DNA of 64,000 nucleotides, from assembly GCA_907165275.2 (NCBI GenBank), contig OU015670.1, positions 9,389,501 to 9,453,500 on the forward strand, read 5' to 3'. Within the stretch, counting starts at the first letter, position 1; every line of letters starts with the position of its first letter. The DNA comes from Zygaena filipendulae (taxonomy: Eukaryota > Arthropoda > Insecta > Lepidoptera > Zygaenidae). This document shows, in pieces, positions 1 through 10,800 of the stretch. The notes below the pieces were generated by a model. That model saw nothing but the letters and a program-made list of their open reading frames with translations. It made no database searches and was not told the DNA's origin. The position numbers and the translations under genes are program-made.

Positions 1-108
1 ATCGTCTTCACCATCGTAGGGTACCCGTGTCACTATTTACTAAGTAGTAAGTAGATTATAAACCACAAAATTACAAAAATGTTTACAAAGTCTGTGTTTT
101 CTCCATAG

Positions 109-3100
109 ATTTACAGATGACATATCTTCTTTTTTTGGACCCACACTGGCTTTTTATTACTTATTCCATTCAGTCAGCTGCTGTTTGTTACTCATGGAAT
201 GCTTTAGAGGCGTAAGTCAAGTTGCAATTATTAAAAGTACATTATGATAAAAATGGCGTATAATCTGATAATTTGCGAGGAAAAATGTTCATAAAACTTT
301 GACGTGAAAAAAATTGGGTAGTTAGTATATCAAAGACATAAATATTGATGTAGAAAAAATCGCGTTGTTGTACTATAACATCAAGTACATATTCGATAAC
401 ACAATCAACTTATTGTTGAGAGACAATTCTGCAAACTTCCGCGCTAGTGAGGTGTTGAAATTACGTCGGTAAATAAAAAGCAAGTGTGCTTAATAATGAA
501 GCTAAACGAACGAACTTTACGAGCAAGTGTATTGGAAATATGTTTTCATTACTCAAGTAGCCCTTTTCAGCCCTAGGGAGAATCGCTTTCAACTGACAAC
601 TGTCAAATTATTAAAAAAAAACTAGGTCTATTTTCACATTTCTATTGAACCATGTTTCAACTTTCTATACAGCCAGCGCGATGTAAAATTGAAATAACGT
701 AAAGTTTAAGTAGGTATTAATTAAAATAAAATTCACTCACTTTTTCTTAAGCTAATTCCTATTTATATTTTTTTATTTTCTTTAATTAATACTTAATAAT
801 TAAAAAAAATATTTTTTTTAGGTCGTCACAATGTAAATAAAAAATACTGGCTGAATAGCTAGCCGGCCAAAGAAAAAGAAATAGGTGGGAAAGTGTCAAG
901 CGACTATCCGATCTTCACTCATTTTTTCTTTAGCTAATTCCTATTTTTATTTTGACTTTCCTTGCATTCGTAATGAAAAGCACAGTGTTACCCTCGGGAG
1001 AAAGTAACTTATTTAGTGCCTCGAACTATTGGCGCCCTCGCTACGCTCGGGCGCCAAACCCCGTCTCGGCACTAAATGAGTTACTTTCACCCCTTGGATA
1101 ACAATGTACTATTGTTCTTCTTTCGTACTATGGTCTACTAACATATCGTTAATATTTATCCTACTAATATTATAAATGTGAAAGTGTGGATGTTTGGATG
1201 TTTCAATGTTTGGATGTTTGTTACTCAATCACGCAATAACGGCTGAACGGATTTGGATGAAATTTGGCATGCACGTTGTCAGGGGTATAGAGAAGGCCTT
1301 AGGGTACTTTTTATCCTGGAATAGGCTAGTTTCCTGGGTAAAAAAATCAAAATTCTATTTAGTCCGTCAGTTAGATAATAAAAAAATAAAAGACACGTAT
1401 TTTTTGCTTTTTTAAAATAATGGAAATATGCATAGATAAAGCGCATTAAAGTTTAGGGTGGGGGACTCGTGATGTCACAGCTCGCTATAACGTGCGAACA
1501 AACTGCAGTGAGGCGTGACGTCATGTGAAATTTCGACTTGATATATCTCCGTTATTTTCTGGTTACATAAAAAAAAAAAATACGTGTCCAATATTTTTTA
1601 ATAATCTACAAAACAGACTAAAAAAGAAAATTTAGGAAACTAGCCTATTCCTGCGGGAAGTTCAAAATTACCGCGGGTGAAACCGCGGGGCGCAGCTAGT
1701 TCCTCTTATTTTTTGTTTTCATAGCAGGCAAAGTTGGCTTTCCCAAACGTAATGCGATACGTGAAAAGTGGACTGGGTATCGGGGCGTACAGACTACGTA
1801 ACATGTTACATAACCTTTGTTTTATAACACATCCAAATTATGTAACATTGTTGTTCAACATTGCAACATAAAACAAGACGAGAGAGTGTGTTGAAAAACA
1901 TCGTACGATACTAGTACGTTGATGGTTGTACACACTCAGCTCCACCACGCACTCACCTCCGGTTCGGGCGCAAATTCCGCCTCGCGAGTGATAACCAAAC
2001 TTACGCACTTGTAATAATGTAATATTGTTGAATTGAATGAATATTCAACAACATTCCACATTATTGTTGATCTAAAGCACGCAAATACAGGGGTCTAGGC
2101 CCTGAATATGACTTTGTCCCATTCGGTGTCGAGACCCTTGGTCCGTGGGGTCCTAGCGCTATAAGGCTTTTTAAGGAAATAGCAAAAAGGTTAGTCGACA
2201 TCACAGGAGACCGAAGAGCTGGCAGCTACCTCGGACAAAGAATTAGCTATTCAAAGGGGGAACGCTGCCAGTATCTTCGGAACCTTGCCTAAAGGCACTA
2301 CTTTTAATCGACCCCGATTGGCGATCGATCGACGACCCCGATCGACGACCCGATTGGCGCAGAGGTCATCATGCCTACCCGCTAATCAAGGGGTTCCGGG
2401 TTCGATTCCCGGTGGGGGTGGACTTTGTGTGATGAACACAGGGTTCCATTTTCCAGTCTGGGTGTGTTTATATATCTATAGTATAATATATAAGTAATTC
2501 TATGTAGTATATACCACGTTTGCTTGGTTTCCACGACACAAGCTAATAATAGCTTACTGTGGGATCAAGTAGATCTGTGTGTTGTGATGTGGATTATTAT
2601 TATTATTTAATAATATATTTTAGCTTTATTTTAGGTTTGGTTAAGTTTAGTTTTAGTTTATTAACATTTAGAAGTTACTTTTTATTAATTGTTGATCTAA
2701 TTTCATGGAATCATATTGCCGGCTCCACATTCTCGCGAGAACCTTTCGAGAACTCGAGAAAACCACGAGAACGTGAATGTGGAGCCTATGTTCTACATCG
2801 TTTCTCGCAGTTTTCTCGCTTTGCCAGAAGATTCTCACGTGAATATATAGCGGGCTTATAAGGTTTGCTCTTCGTAGTAAATATACATACATTTAGTATG
2901 TAGGCTAGTTTCCTGGGTAAAAAAATCAAAATTCTATTTAGTCCGTCAGTTAGATAATAAAAAAATAAAAGACACGTATTTTTTGCTTTTTTAAAATAAT
3001 GGAAATATGCATAGATAAAGCGCATTAAAGTTTAGGGTGGGAGACTCGTGATGTCACAGCTCGCTATAACGTGCGAACAAACTGTAGCGAGGCGTGACGT

Positions 3101-5087
3101 CATGTGAAATTTCGACTTGATATATCTCCGTTATTTTAAGGTTACATAAAAAATAAAAAAATACGTGTCCAATATTTTTTAATAATCTACAAAACGGACT
3201 AAAAAAGAAAATTTAGGAAACTAGCCTATTGTTATTATATTTTTCAGGATCCAGACGCCTTGATTAGATTTGGACCTCTAACATTCATAGTATTTGGGCA
3301 GCTCATACAGATATCCGTTATATTTGAAGTTGTCAATACTGTGGTAAGCATTACCAATAAAAACGTTAATTCTAATTTTATTTAGTAACTAGCTGTGCCC
3401 CGCGGTTTCACCCGCGGTCGGAGTTCCCACGGGAATTCCTTGTCCTTCTCTGTATCCCTGACAACGTGCCTGCCAAATTTCATTCAAATCCGATCAGCCG
3501 TTTTTGCGTGGTTGAGTAAAGGTATACGAAAGCGGATTTTCATCCGACTCGCTTCAAATTTATCGTCACTGCTCAGGTCCTATGTGTCTTAGCGTTATGT
3601 TATATAGCCTATAACCTGCCTAGGAGTATGGACTACAATCGTACCAAGTTTTGTTAAAATCCCTTCAGTAGTTTTTGACCCATGCGTGCACATACAGACA
3701 GACAGACAGACAAAAAAATTGATTGATCGCATTTTTGGCATCAGTATCGATCACCATTCATCCTCCAATATTAATTTTGAATATATATTCAATGTACAGA
3801 ATTGACCTCTCTACAGTTTTATTATAAGAAGTACAGTTTTATTATAGAATAGAAGATGGTTAGAAGTTTGTTTCATAATCTTGCCCAATAGTACCTACAT
3901 AATAGTATTATTATCTTACATAATCTTGTAATATACTTAATTTAAAAGTACTCTTATAAAATTAGCCTCAACACTTTATTTTCATAGGATCTTAAGCGCA
4001 CGTTAGGTATTTAAGCAATCGCGCACCATTAACTCTTTGGCATAATCAAAGCACCTACCTTTTACTGTTCGATAGAAGTGAATTTCGATGAATTCTACTT
4101 TGTCAAAGTATGTATTTGACACTAGAATCACTCATAGTTGATATTTTGTATAACTTTCTTCGTTTGTGTTATTTTTATTAACAAGCTCTGCAGTAGTAAC
4201 GTTCACGTTAACACTTGTAAAGCTCTAATGTAGGGTTTCTAGTATAGTTATTCCTTTAGCTTCTGAGCCTGGAATTCGAGAGAAAACTGCTTTTTCTCCG
4301 AATAATTCGACCCGATAATCGAAACGATTGCCAACCAAAGTCGATATTAGGTACAGCAATTTTTTCATGAATCCCAAATCATCTAATGTTTTTTTTCGTT
4401 TCATTTCGTTCGTATGACAATAAATCTATAAAATCTACTATAGACTAAGATTTGGTCTGATACTTCACACAAATCTACACACGGCTCAAAGAGGTTGCTG
4501 ACTTATAGACGCAGATAAGCAATAAATAACCTGTTAACCCACAATATTAAGATATAGATTCAAAACGCTTTATTGAGAGTTATAGAGCGTTTTTTAATTA
4601 TGTGTTTACCTTATTGCATTTTTTAAATATCAAAAAACATTTAAACATAAAAAATTCTGAAACAAAATGACGATATGATTTTAAAACACGATTTATTCAA
4701 AATTTCTCCAATGTGGGTTAATACACTATTGCTTATCTATGTCCTTATCTGATTCGTATGTTTTTAGAGCGTGAAATTGATTGATGCAGTGTACGGCATC
4801 CCTTGGGAGGTCATGAACGTCAGCAATCAAAGATCAGTGAGCATCATGTTGCATCGGATGCAGAGTCCTATACAAGTGACGGCTATGGGTATGGTTCCCG
4901 TAGGTGTTCAAACCATGGCAAGGGTGAGATTCTTCTATCGATAAAACTTGATGAACCTTTAAACAAATTCTTTGATTACATGCATGTTTTTGTCGTTGTA
5001 AGTCGTGTAACCTACGAATATTGACTCTTTCAGATCCTGAAAACTACCTTTTCTTATTTCATGCTTCTGAGATCTATGACTGAATGA
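109..5087 (+). CDS. Odorant receptor OR-a (7tm_6), 3' part only
   Basis: Last four coding exons of an insect odorant receptor, a seven-transmembrane ligand-gated channel subunit that works with Orco in olfactory neuron dendrites (family knowledge). Exons seen: 109-211, 3248-3343, 4768-4923, 5034-5087, each with AG acceptor and GT donor and with phases identical to the paralogues downstream. They encode, in order, an FFGPTLAFYYLFHSVSCC membrane segment, a GPLTFIVFGQLIQISVIFE membrane segment, the WEVMNVSNQRS to TAMGMVPVG region, and the family C-terminus beginning ILKTTFSYFM. The 5' exons lie left of the window. Closest relative here is OR-d, judged by exon 4 wording and a matching 3' flank. 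A small transposon ends 19 bp before the exon at 3248. The frame is open throughout what is visible. Confidence 0.88.
542..1113 (+). repeat. TTTTCATTACTC..TAACAATGTAC dispersed element, copy 1
   Basis: About 570 bp, matched almost throughout by the reverse complement of 28592-29130 and in part by 43637-43986. Shared landmarks: CAGCCCTAGGGAGAATCG, TACAGCCAGCGCGATG, TAGCTAGCCGGCCAAAG and GTTACCCTCGGGAGAAAG. Copy 1 alone contains a fold-back of about 80 bp (1006-1084) whose centre is GGCGCCCTCGCTACGCTC..GGCGCC. No coding frame; probably a non-autonomous DNA element. Confidence 0.7.
1322..1647 (+). repeat. TAGGCTAGTTTCCT MITE, copy 1 (nested)
   Basis: 326 bp bounded by TAGGCTAGTTTCCT and AGGAAACTAGCCTA, with long imperfect inverted arms (TTTAGTCCGT..) and a TGACGTCA octamer. 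It splits a CTAGCTG-type repeat: the left part is TTTTTATCCTGGAA, the right part TTCCTGCGGGAAG. Confidence 0.8.
2120..2290 (+). pseudogene. Fragment of a reverse-transcriptase-like tail, frameshifted
   Basis: Translates as GVETLGPWGPSAIRLFKEIA, then KRLVDITGDRRAGSYLGQRI, and after a frame change IQRGNAASIFGTL. I recognise this pattern from the C-terminal part of non-LTR reverse-transcriptase-like proteins of insects, without being able to name the family. The frame breaks near 2256 and the fragment runs directly into a SINE. Lies in OR-a intron 4. Confidence 0.45.
2343..2608 (+). mobile_element. tRNA-derived SINE, copy 1
   Basis: The head has polymerase III boxes: box A-like GATTGGCGCAGAGGTC and box B GGGTTCGATTCCC (2398-2410). 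A shared body follows (GATGAACACAGGGTTCCATT onward) and a (ATT)n tail ends at 2608. The same family is at 53894-54122 on the other strand. It is not a tRNA gene because the body continues and no cloverleaf closes cleanly. Confidence 0.78.
2901..3228 (+). repeat. TAGGCTAGTTTCCT MITE, copy 2 (next to OR-a exon)
   Basis: 328 bp, same ends and orientation as copy 1. It stops 19 bp before the OR-a exon at 3248, so only TTGTTATTATATTTTTCAG separates it from the coding sequence. Confidence 0.8.
3389..3735 (+). repeat. CTAGCTG..CCGCGGTTTCACCCGCG repeat in OR-a intron 5
   Basis: A good full-length example of the commonest repeat here: the head CTAGCTGTGCCCCGCGG, then TTCCCACGGGAATTCC, the AAATTTCATTCAAATCCG core, and a (GACA)n tail near 3695. 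Other copies on either strand include 1670-1702, 7690-7757, 22676-22733, 39430-39470, 44403-44760, 48931-49220, 53386-53580, 54334-54735, 62570-62768 and 63235-63543. Confidence 0.75.
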
Positions 5088-6446
5088 GTACAGTCCTGTA
5101 CTCATACAAATCACAAGGGTCCGTAGTTCAGATCACTATAGAAATAAATACCTGCTTAAAGATTAAAATTCATTTTTGTTTTTACAAGCTTTTATTTAAC
5201 ATGCAATACGAGTATGTAAGTTCCCTCTGCAATTTTTATCAAAATTTGCCAACCACAGTTTTCGATAAGTTAAGTAAGTAAGTTCGATAACAATGCTATA
5301 TTATGGTATACCATTGAGTAGATCTGATGATGGAGCAGTCAGAGACAATCGGATTTGGACTAGATGCTTTGTTTTATTTCCTTGAGTACTTTTGCTACAC
5401 ACAATAACTTGGGTCTTAAGAAGGAGTCGGAAGAGGGCAATGGAACTTCCTAATGGAACAGTTTAATCGTGTTTGGGCTCATTTCTTTTGTTTTATAAAA
5501 CAGGTACATTCTACACAGGATAAAGCTTGTCGTGAAAATAACATTTCTCTCATCTGTTATTATTATCATGCTTTATAATTAATACCTACTAAGCAATAAT
5601 TTGCGTACATGCTTCAAGATATTTGAGCTCTCTGCTTCTTCGGGTATTGTTTCATGGTAGTTATATGTTTCAGCTACTCGTGGATGCTTAGCTTAGCTTA
5701 TAATATTTGGGTCTCCTAAATTTAGTATACTTTGTTAAAAATTGGGGGAGTAATCATAAATTTCTAAAGCGCACAATTTAGAAACTAGAATGATTGTACA
5801 ATAACTGTAGTTGCTTTTATAATTGTAACCGAATCTAATCTAACTTTTCAGTTGTTCGTTAGAAATAAAGCTATATCACAATAAAATTTTATGGTTTATT
5901 TTAAATTCCCATTCTCAACTGATAATAAATAATGTCATAGTTATGATTCCCATTCAAAAAAAGTCTGTATAGGTAGCTATTCTCTAGTCATTAATTATCA
6001 TTAAAAATTGGATATATTCCTATAATACTACCTACATACTTACTACGGATGTGACATAGAGACAAAAAAAATCGATTAAGTAATTAAAAATAGATTTTTC
6101 TCTTCTCAAGAATAATCGATTAAAAATCGACCATTATAAAAAAATATCCATTAATATAAAAATCGAGAATTTTTTCAGATCCCTACTCCATGGCTTATGC
6201 CCTGTTAAAAGTTTTGATTATTATCATTCCTTGAGAAACATACCTACTGGTATCCGAACATGCAACATACTATAGAGTCTTTGAGAAACATGCAGTATAT
6301 AATAGTACGGGAGCCCAAGAGGGGATTTGTGGGTTTGCTAAAAACCAGGATTAGTAAAAAAAAATTCGATGACTCGAAATACTCGAGCGCGTCAGATTAA
6401 GATATGGTGGGTTAATTATATGCTGAGAAGTGTCTATATGAATAAT
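5088..6446. other. Intergenic, OR-a to duplication unit 1
   Basis: Contains the OR-a 3' flank with its poly(A) signals and AT-rich sequence. TTAGTAAAAAAAAATTCGATG to ATATGGTGGGTTAATTA (6344-6420) recurs in part at 10663-10730. No coding sequence seen. Confidence 0.5.
5864..5869 (+). terminator. Probable poly(A) signal of OR-a
   Basis: AATAAA about 780 bp after the OR-a stop codon, in the context TTAGAAATAAA. The same context occurs at 53807-53817 downstream of OR-d, so it is conserved between the two closest paralogues and is the likely 3' end of both transcripts. A second AATAAA follows at 5880-5885. Confidence 0.5.
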
Positions 6447-7805
6447 CTCAATCAATCAATTATTATCCATATATTATCAATATCAATTGAATATTCTAGA
6501 TACCGAATCTAGTATTAACTCAATATCCCACAAGACCATGATTCACTATGACCAACAACATTCCTTGCCCATAACGCGCGTCCCACAAACACAATTCCGA
6601 ACGCTCCAGGTGCCAATATACTAAAAATTAATATTCCGTGTGCAATAAGACACGTTGTGAATGTGTTTTTTTGAAGTGAAACCACTTAGAGCACGGGGGA
6701 GAAATAATTTTTGTGGCGTGTTATCTTAACGCGGCGTGTTATGATCATAGTAAAATAAGGGCCCAGTTCTTTTTGCATGGCCGCCCACAACTACGCCTAC
6801 ACCGCGGTTTCACCGGAAAAAATCGGGAAAAACTAAAAATTGTTTTTCTGTATATGGGATTTTTGGAAAATGAAAATCTTAATAGAATCGTCTGTCATGT
6901 ATACCTAATAGAATTTCCCGAGTGTTTGAAACAGTTATCTGATTAGGTACATCAAAGAGTTCTTGAGGGTTTTTACCAAAGTTCGGTAGAGTGAAACCGC
7001 GAGCGTCGACTAGTGCATACTTAATTTGATTTGTGAGAGCGAACATGTTGTTTGTTATACGCAAATAATATTCATTTATTCATGAATATTGTTATAAATT
7101 ATACCCATCACAAACAATAGATTAAGTATTAAGCGCAAAAAGTTAACTGAATCGGTCAATAGTCATTCGGATACCAGAAGGTTAAGTTACTCGCAAGATA
7201 AAATGCACCTAAATATACCTGTGTATGTATTTTCAATTATTTATTGATTATAATATTATTGGTTTTGTTTCGGATAAGATGTTAGGTACCAATGAAAATT
7301 TTAAAGTCAATAAGGTATAATCACACTTCAATGCCATACGAGTTCCAGCAGGGCCTTGCTTCACTGAATTGATAGTATAATATAATCGAATAGTTTACCA
7401 AATCAAAAAACTCGCTTTAGGGGTAAACTAAAGAGTAGAGACTTTTGACTAAGTTGTAGAGTTTGTGAAGTGAGGCCTTGTAGAGTTAGTTAGGGCGTGT
7501 AGAGTTAGAAGCTTGGCTCTACATCAAATCTGATAACTTTTTCACGATAATATGATCTCGTCTTGGCAACATTTTACATGAAAATATTCTTGGTGGGGTT
7601 ACATATGACAAAGTAATCTCTGGATCTACTGAACCAATTTTGAAAATTAATTTACCAAAAGAACACCAAGTCATTTACGAGTGTCATAGACTATTGTAAC
7701 CCGGAATTCTCACCGGAACTTAAAAATTACTGCGGGTGAAACTGCAGGGGGCTAGTCTTAAAGAAAGATAATTAAGAAGAAATATTTTTATGACTCAATT
7801 TCCAG

Positions 7806-10800
7806 CAAAGAAGATGCCCTGATAAATAGGTCGGTCAGGATTCTGCGAACATCCCAAGCCCTGCTCGGGGCGTGGCCTGCTGAGGCCCTGGGACAGCAGG
7901 CGTCTCGGGTATCTTTGTTCTTGAGGAAGTTTTTACCAATGCAAAATATATGGCTTTTTGTCGGCCAAACATGCTACCTGATGAAGGCGTTCAATGAACT
8001 TTCGTTCTTCGATCTTGGACACATGTACATCACGGATTTCGTGACTGTGCTGACATTCGTAAGTACTTATCTTTTTTATTTTATTTTGTTTGTATTAACA
8101 AAAAAATTAAAACCGACTTCCAAAAACACAAAACTAAAAAGCTAAAAAAAACAAAATACCACTTTAATCCAAAAGGCAAATATACACGTAATATTATTAT
8201 TGGTTTGTGCTACCACTGATCTTGTGTCTGTCCACTTAGGTTTCTGCTCACGACGAGCTCGTGGCGAAAGTGGACTTAGCCCATCTTCCCACTCCATATT
8301 TGGCTTGTCACCGACTTCAAACCTATCAGTAGTAGCACAAACCAATAATAATATTACGTATATTTTTGTCCTTTGGATTAAAGCGGTATTTTGTTATTTT
8401 TGGGCTTTTTAGTGTTTTTAAAAGGTAGGTTTTAATTTTTTTGTTTTAATTTTGTTTAATTCTCACTTTTAAGTGAGTCGGTTTGTAATTAATCTAAGTT
8501 ACCTTAGCCTGATGTCAACTGCTCATCAACTTTTACAAAATATTGCTTTACCCGATGCAGGGACGTTAATTTTTGAGGAGTTCTACTAGTACATCACCAT
8601 CAGTTCCACTTCACCATATACATTCTGACGAGCATAAATTGTTTAGAAACCATATTAAAGTTAACAAATCGGAACGCGAAACAATGGGACCAACTTAAGA
8701 GTTATACCCTTTTAAACAAAAAACAATTTTCCAAATCTGTCCAATCGGAACCCGTGAAATACCTATTGTTGAGTAGTTCCGATGACCGTCTGTAGCTTCA
8801 TCATCAGTTCCACTTCTTCAAATTTTGCTCTTCGAAAGCAAATAAACGATTTACTATAAAAATAAAAAAATCGCTACAGGAGTAGGTACCCACCTATAAA
8901 TTTTGAACAGTTCTCTCGATTTCTCCAAGATCCCATCATCAGATCCCGATTTGGCGGCAACCAAACCAACTTGGGACTATACCCTTTTAAAAAAAGTCTT
9001 CGAGTAATCGGTGAGCGTACATAAAAAAAAAAACAACCGAATGCAGAACCTCCTTCTTTTTGGATTTCGGTTAAAAATCCACAGGATATTACAGAAAAGT
9101 GTAGTCATAATAGAAGATCTGTAACTATAAAAAAAGAGTTGAGTCCGCGATCCTATAGATTGAATATTTTAAACCAAAAATTAAGAGGCAGCGATAATAC
9201 AAGAACAACCAAGCACAAAAAAGTTTTTAAAATTCTTTTCTGTCTCTCTGTTTGTTCACAATAATCTCCGAATCTATTGAACGAATTTTCAAACGGTTTT
9301 CACAGATAGGTTAAGTTTAGGCTGAAGCAATATATTATAGGCTTTGTTTCATTTAAATCCGATGTTGGAAAAAATTGCTATGTAAACTAACTAAACTTAG
9401 AAATACATACTCACATTTTTATTTTTATATAACAGTTCCGCTTGATTCTACAAAGTTTTAAGAAGTATGGCGAGATATCGAGAAAGTTTGTGATGGAATT
9501 CCATCTGATACATCACAAACACAAAGGGTCTTATTATAAGAAGGTATGCAGTTCACTATACATATAATATAATTATCTACTTAAGCTTGTTGATACTTTT
9601 ACCTGCGCACCCTACCATATATGCATGAGAATCCCTTCCCTCCACTAAGCAAGCAAAAATTGCAACAATATTGCTGAACATGGCCAAAGAGAGTATGTAA
9701 CTTACAAATGTAAACTTGCCAAGTCCTAGCAATGTGTGAAACGTTGCTGCAAAGTCATAAAGTCAAGCTAGAGGTTTGCGCCGCTACTGAGATAAGCGAC
9801 CGAAACAGGAGACCGAGATAAATGTTTCAGTCTCTTCTGCATGTACTGTAGGTTGAGATAAAGATCATAGACACCGTGGCTTTTTGCGACGACACGACAG
9901 TATCGGGGAGTCTGTCGACGGAGCCAGTTGTGTTTTATATGTCATGATGGAAAACCAAGTAGTAGAACTTCTATTGGAGGAAGAAGAAGACGATGATGGC
10001 GACGAAATATGCTTTTCGAGGACGACAGGAGACACTACTTGTCCGGGGCAGCGACCATCTCGCTGTCTCCTGTCTCGTGTCCTGTCTCCTGTATCTATCT
10101 CGCTTGCGAACTGTCGCTTATACATTGCCTATGGTCAAGTAATGGTCGCGGTCTCCGGTCTTGGTCACCTGTCTCGGTCGCTTGTCTCTGTCGTAGCGTG
10201 AACCTCTACCTCAGCATTTGAAAATCAAGTTAAATTATTGCTGAATTGGTTTGGTAACATTCAATTACGTGATAGAAAAACATACTGCTTGTAAGGTTCA
10301 TATAAATAGCCCCAGGTCTGGCAAATGGATGTATTTTTGGATTTTATTGGAGTTTACTCCTTGAGAATTTAGAAGATTTTGATATAATACAAGCTCGGGA
10401 TATGAAATTTATGGGGAGTAAAATAAAACGTTATACGTTATGGTGCGGCAGCCAACGCGTTGATATATCAGTGACTAATAAGAGACTGAATCTTCGTTCG
10501 TTGGTTTAGACTTTAGATCGACGAGACACCCAAGCTTTTCCTCTGTGAAACGGGTTTTTAATAAAGTGCACATGTGCATTTCAAAACTGACTAACAGTAA
10601 TATTTTTTATTGGACTTTCTACACAGATTTCTATACAGAATGGCGCATCTAGGATAGCCGATCAGAATACTAAAAAAAAATTAATAGCTGGAACTACTCA
10701 AGCGCGTTAGATTAAGATATGGTTAATTACGTACTGAAAAGTGTACATGTGAATGATCTAACGATTTGAAAGTGACGTAAGGGAGTTACAAGATCATAAA

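Noticed and set aside
2343..2425. Functional tRNA gene
   Set aside because: Box A and box B are present, but the sequence continues into a SINE body and (ATT)n tail that recurs at 53894-54122.
9865..10221. Overlapping ORFs of 70-105 aa on both strands
   Set aside because: They fall inside a small inverted-repeat element with CTGTCTC repeats; only the short acidic start is reminiscent of a transposase.
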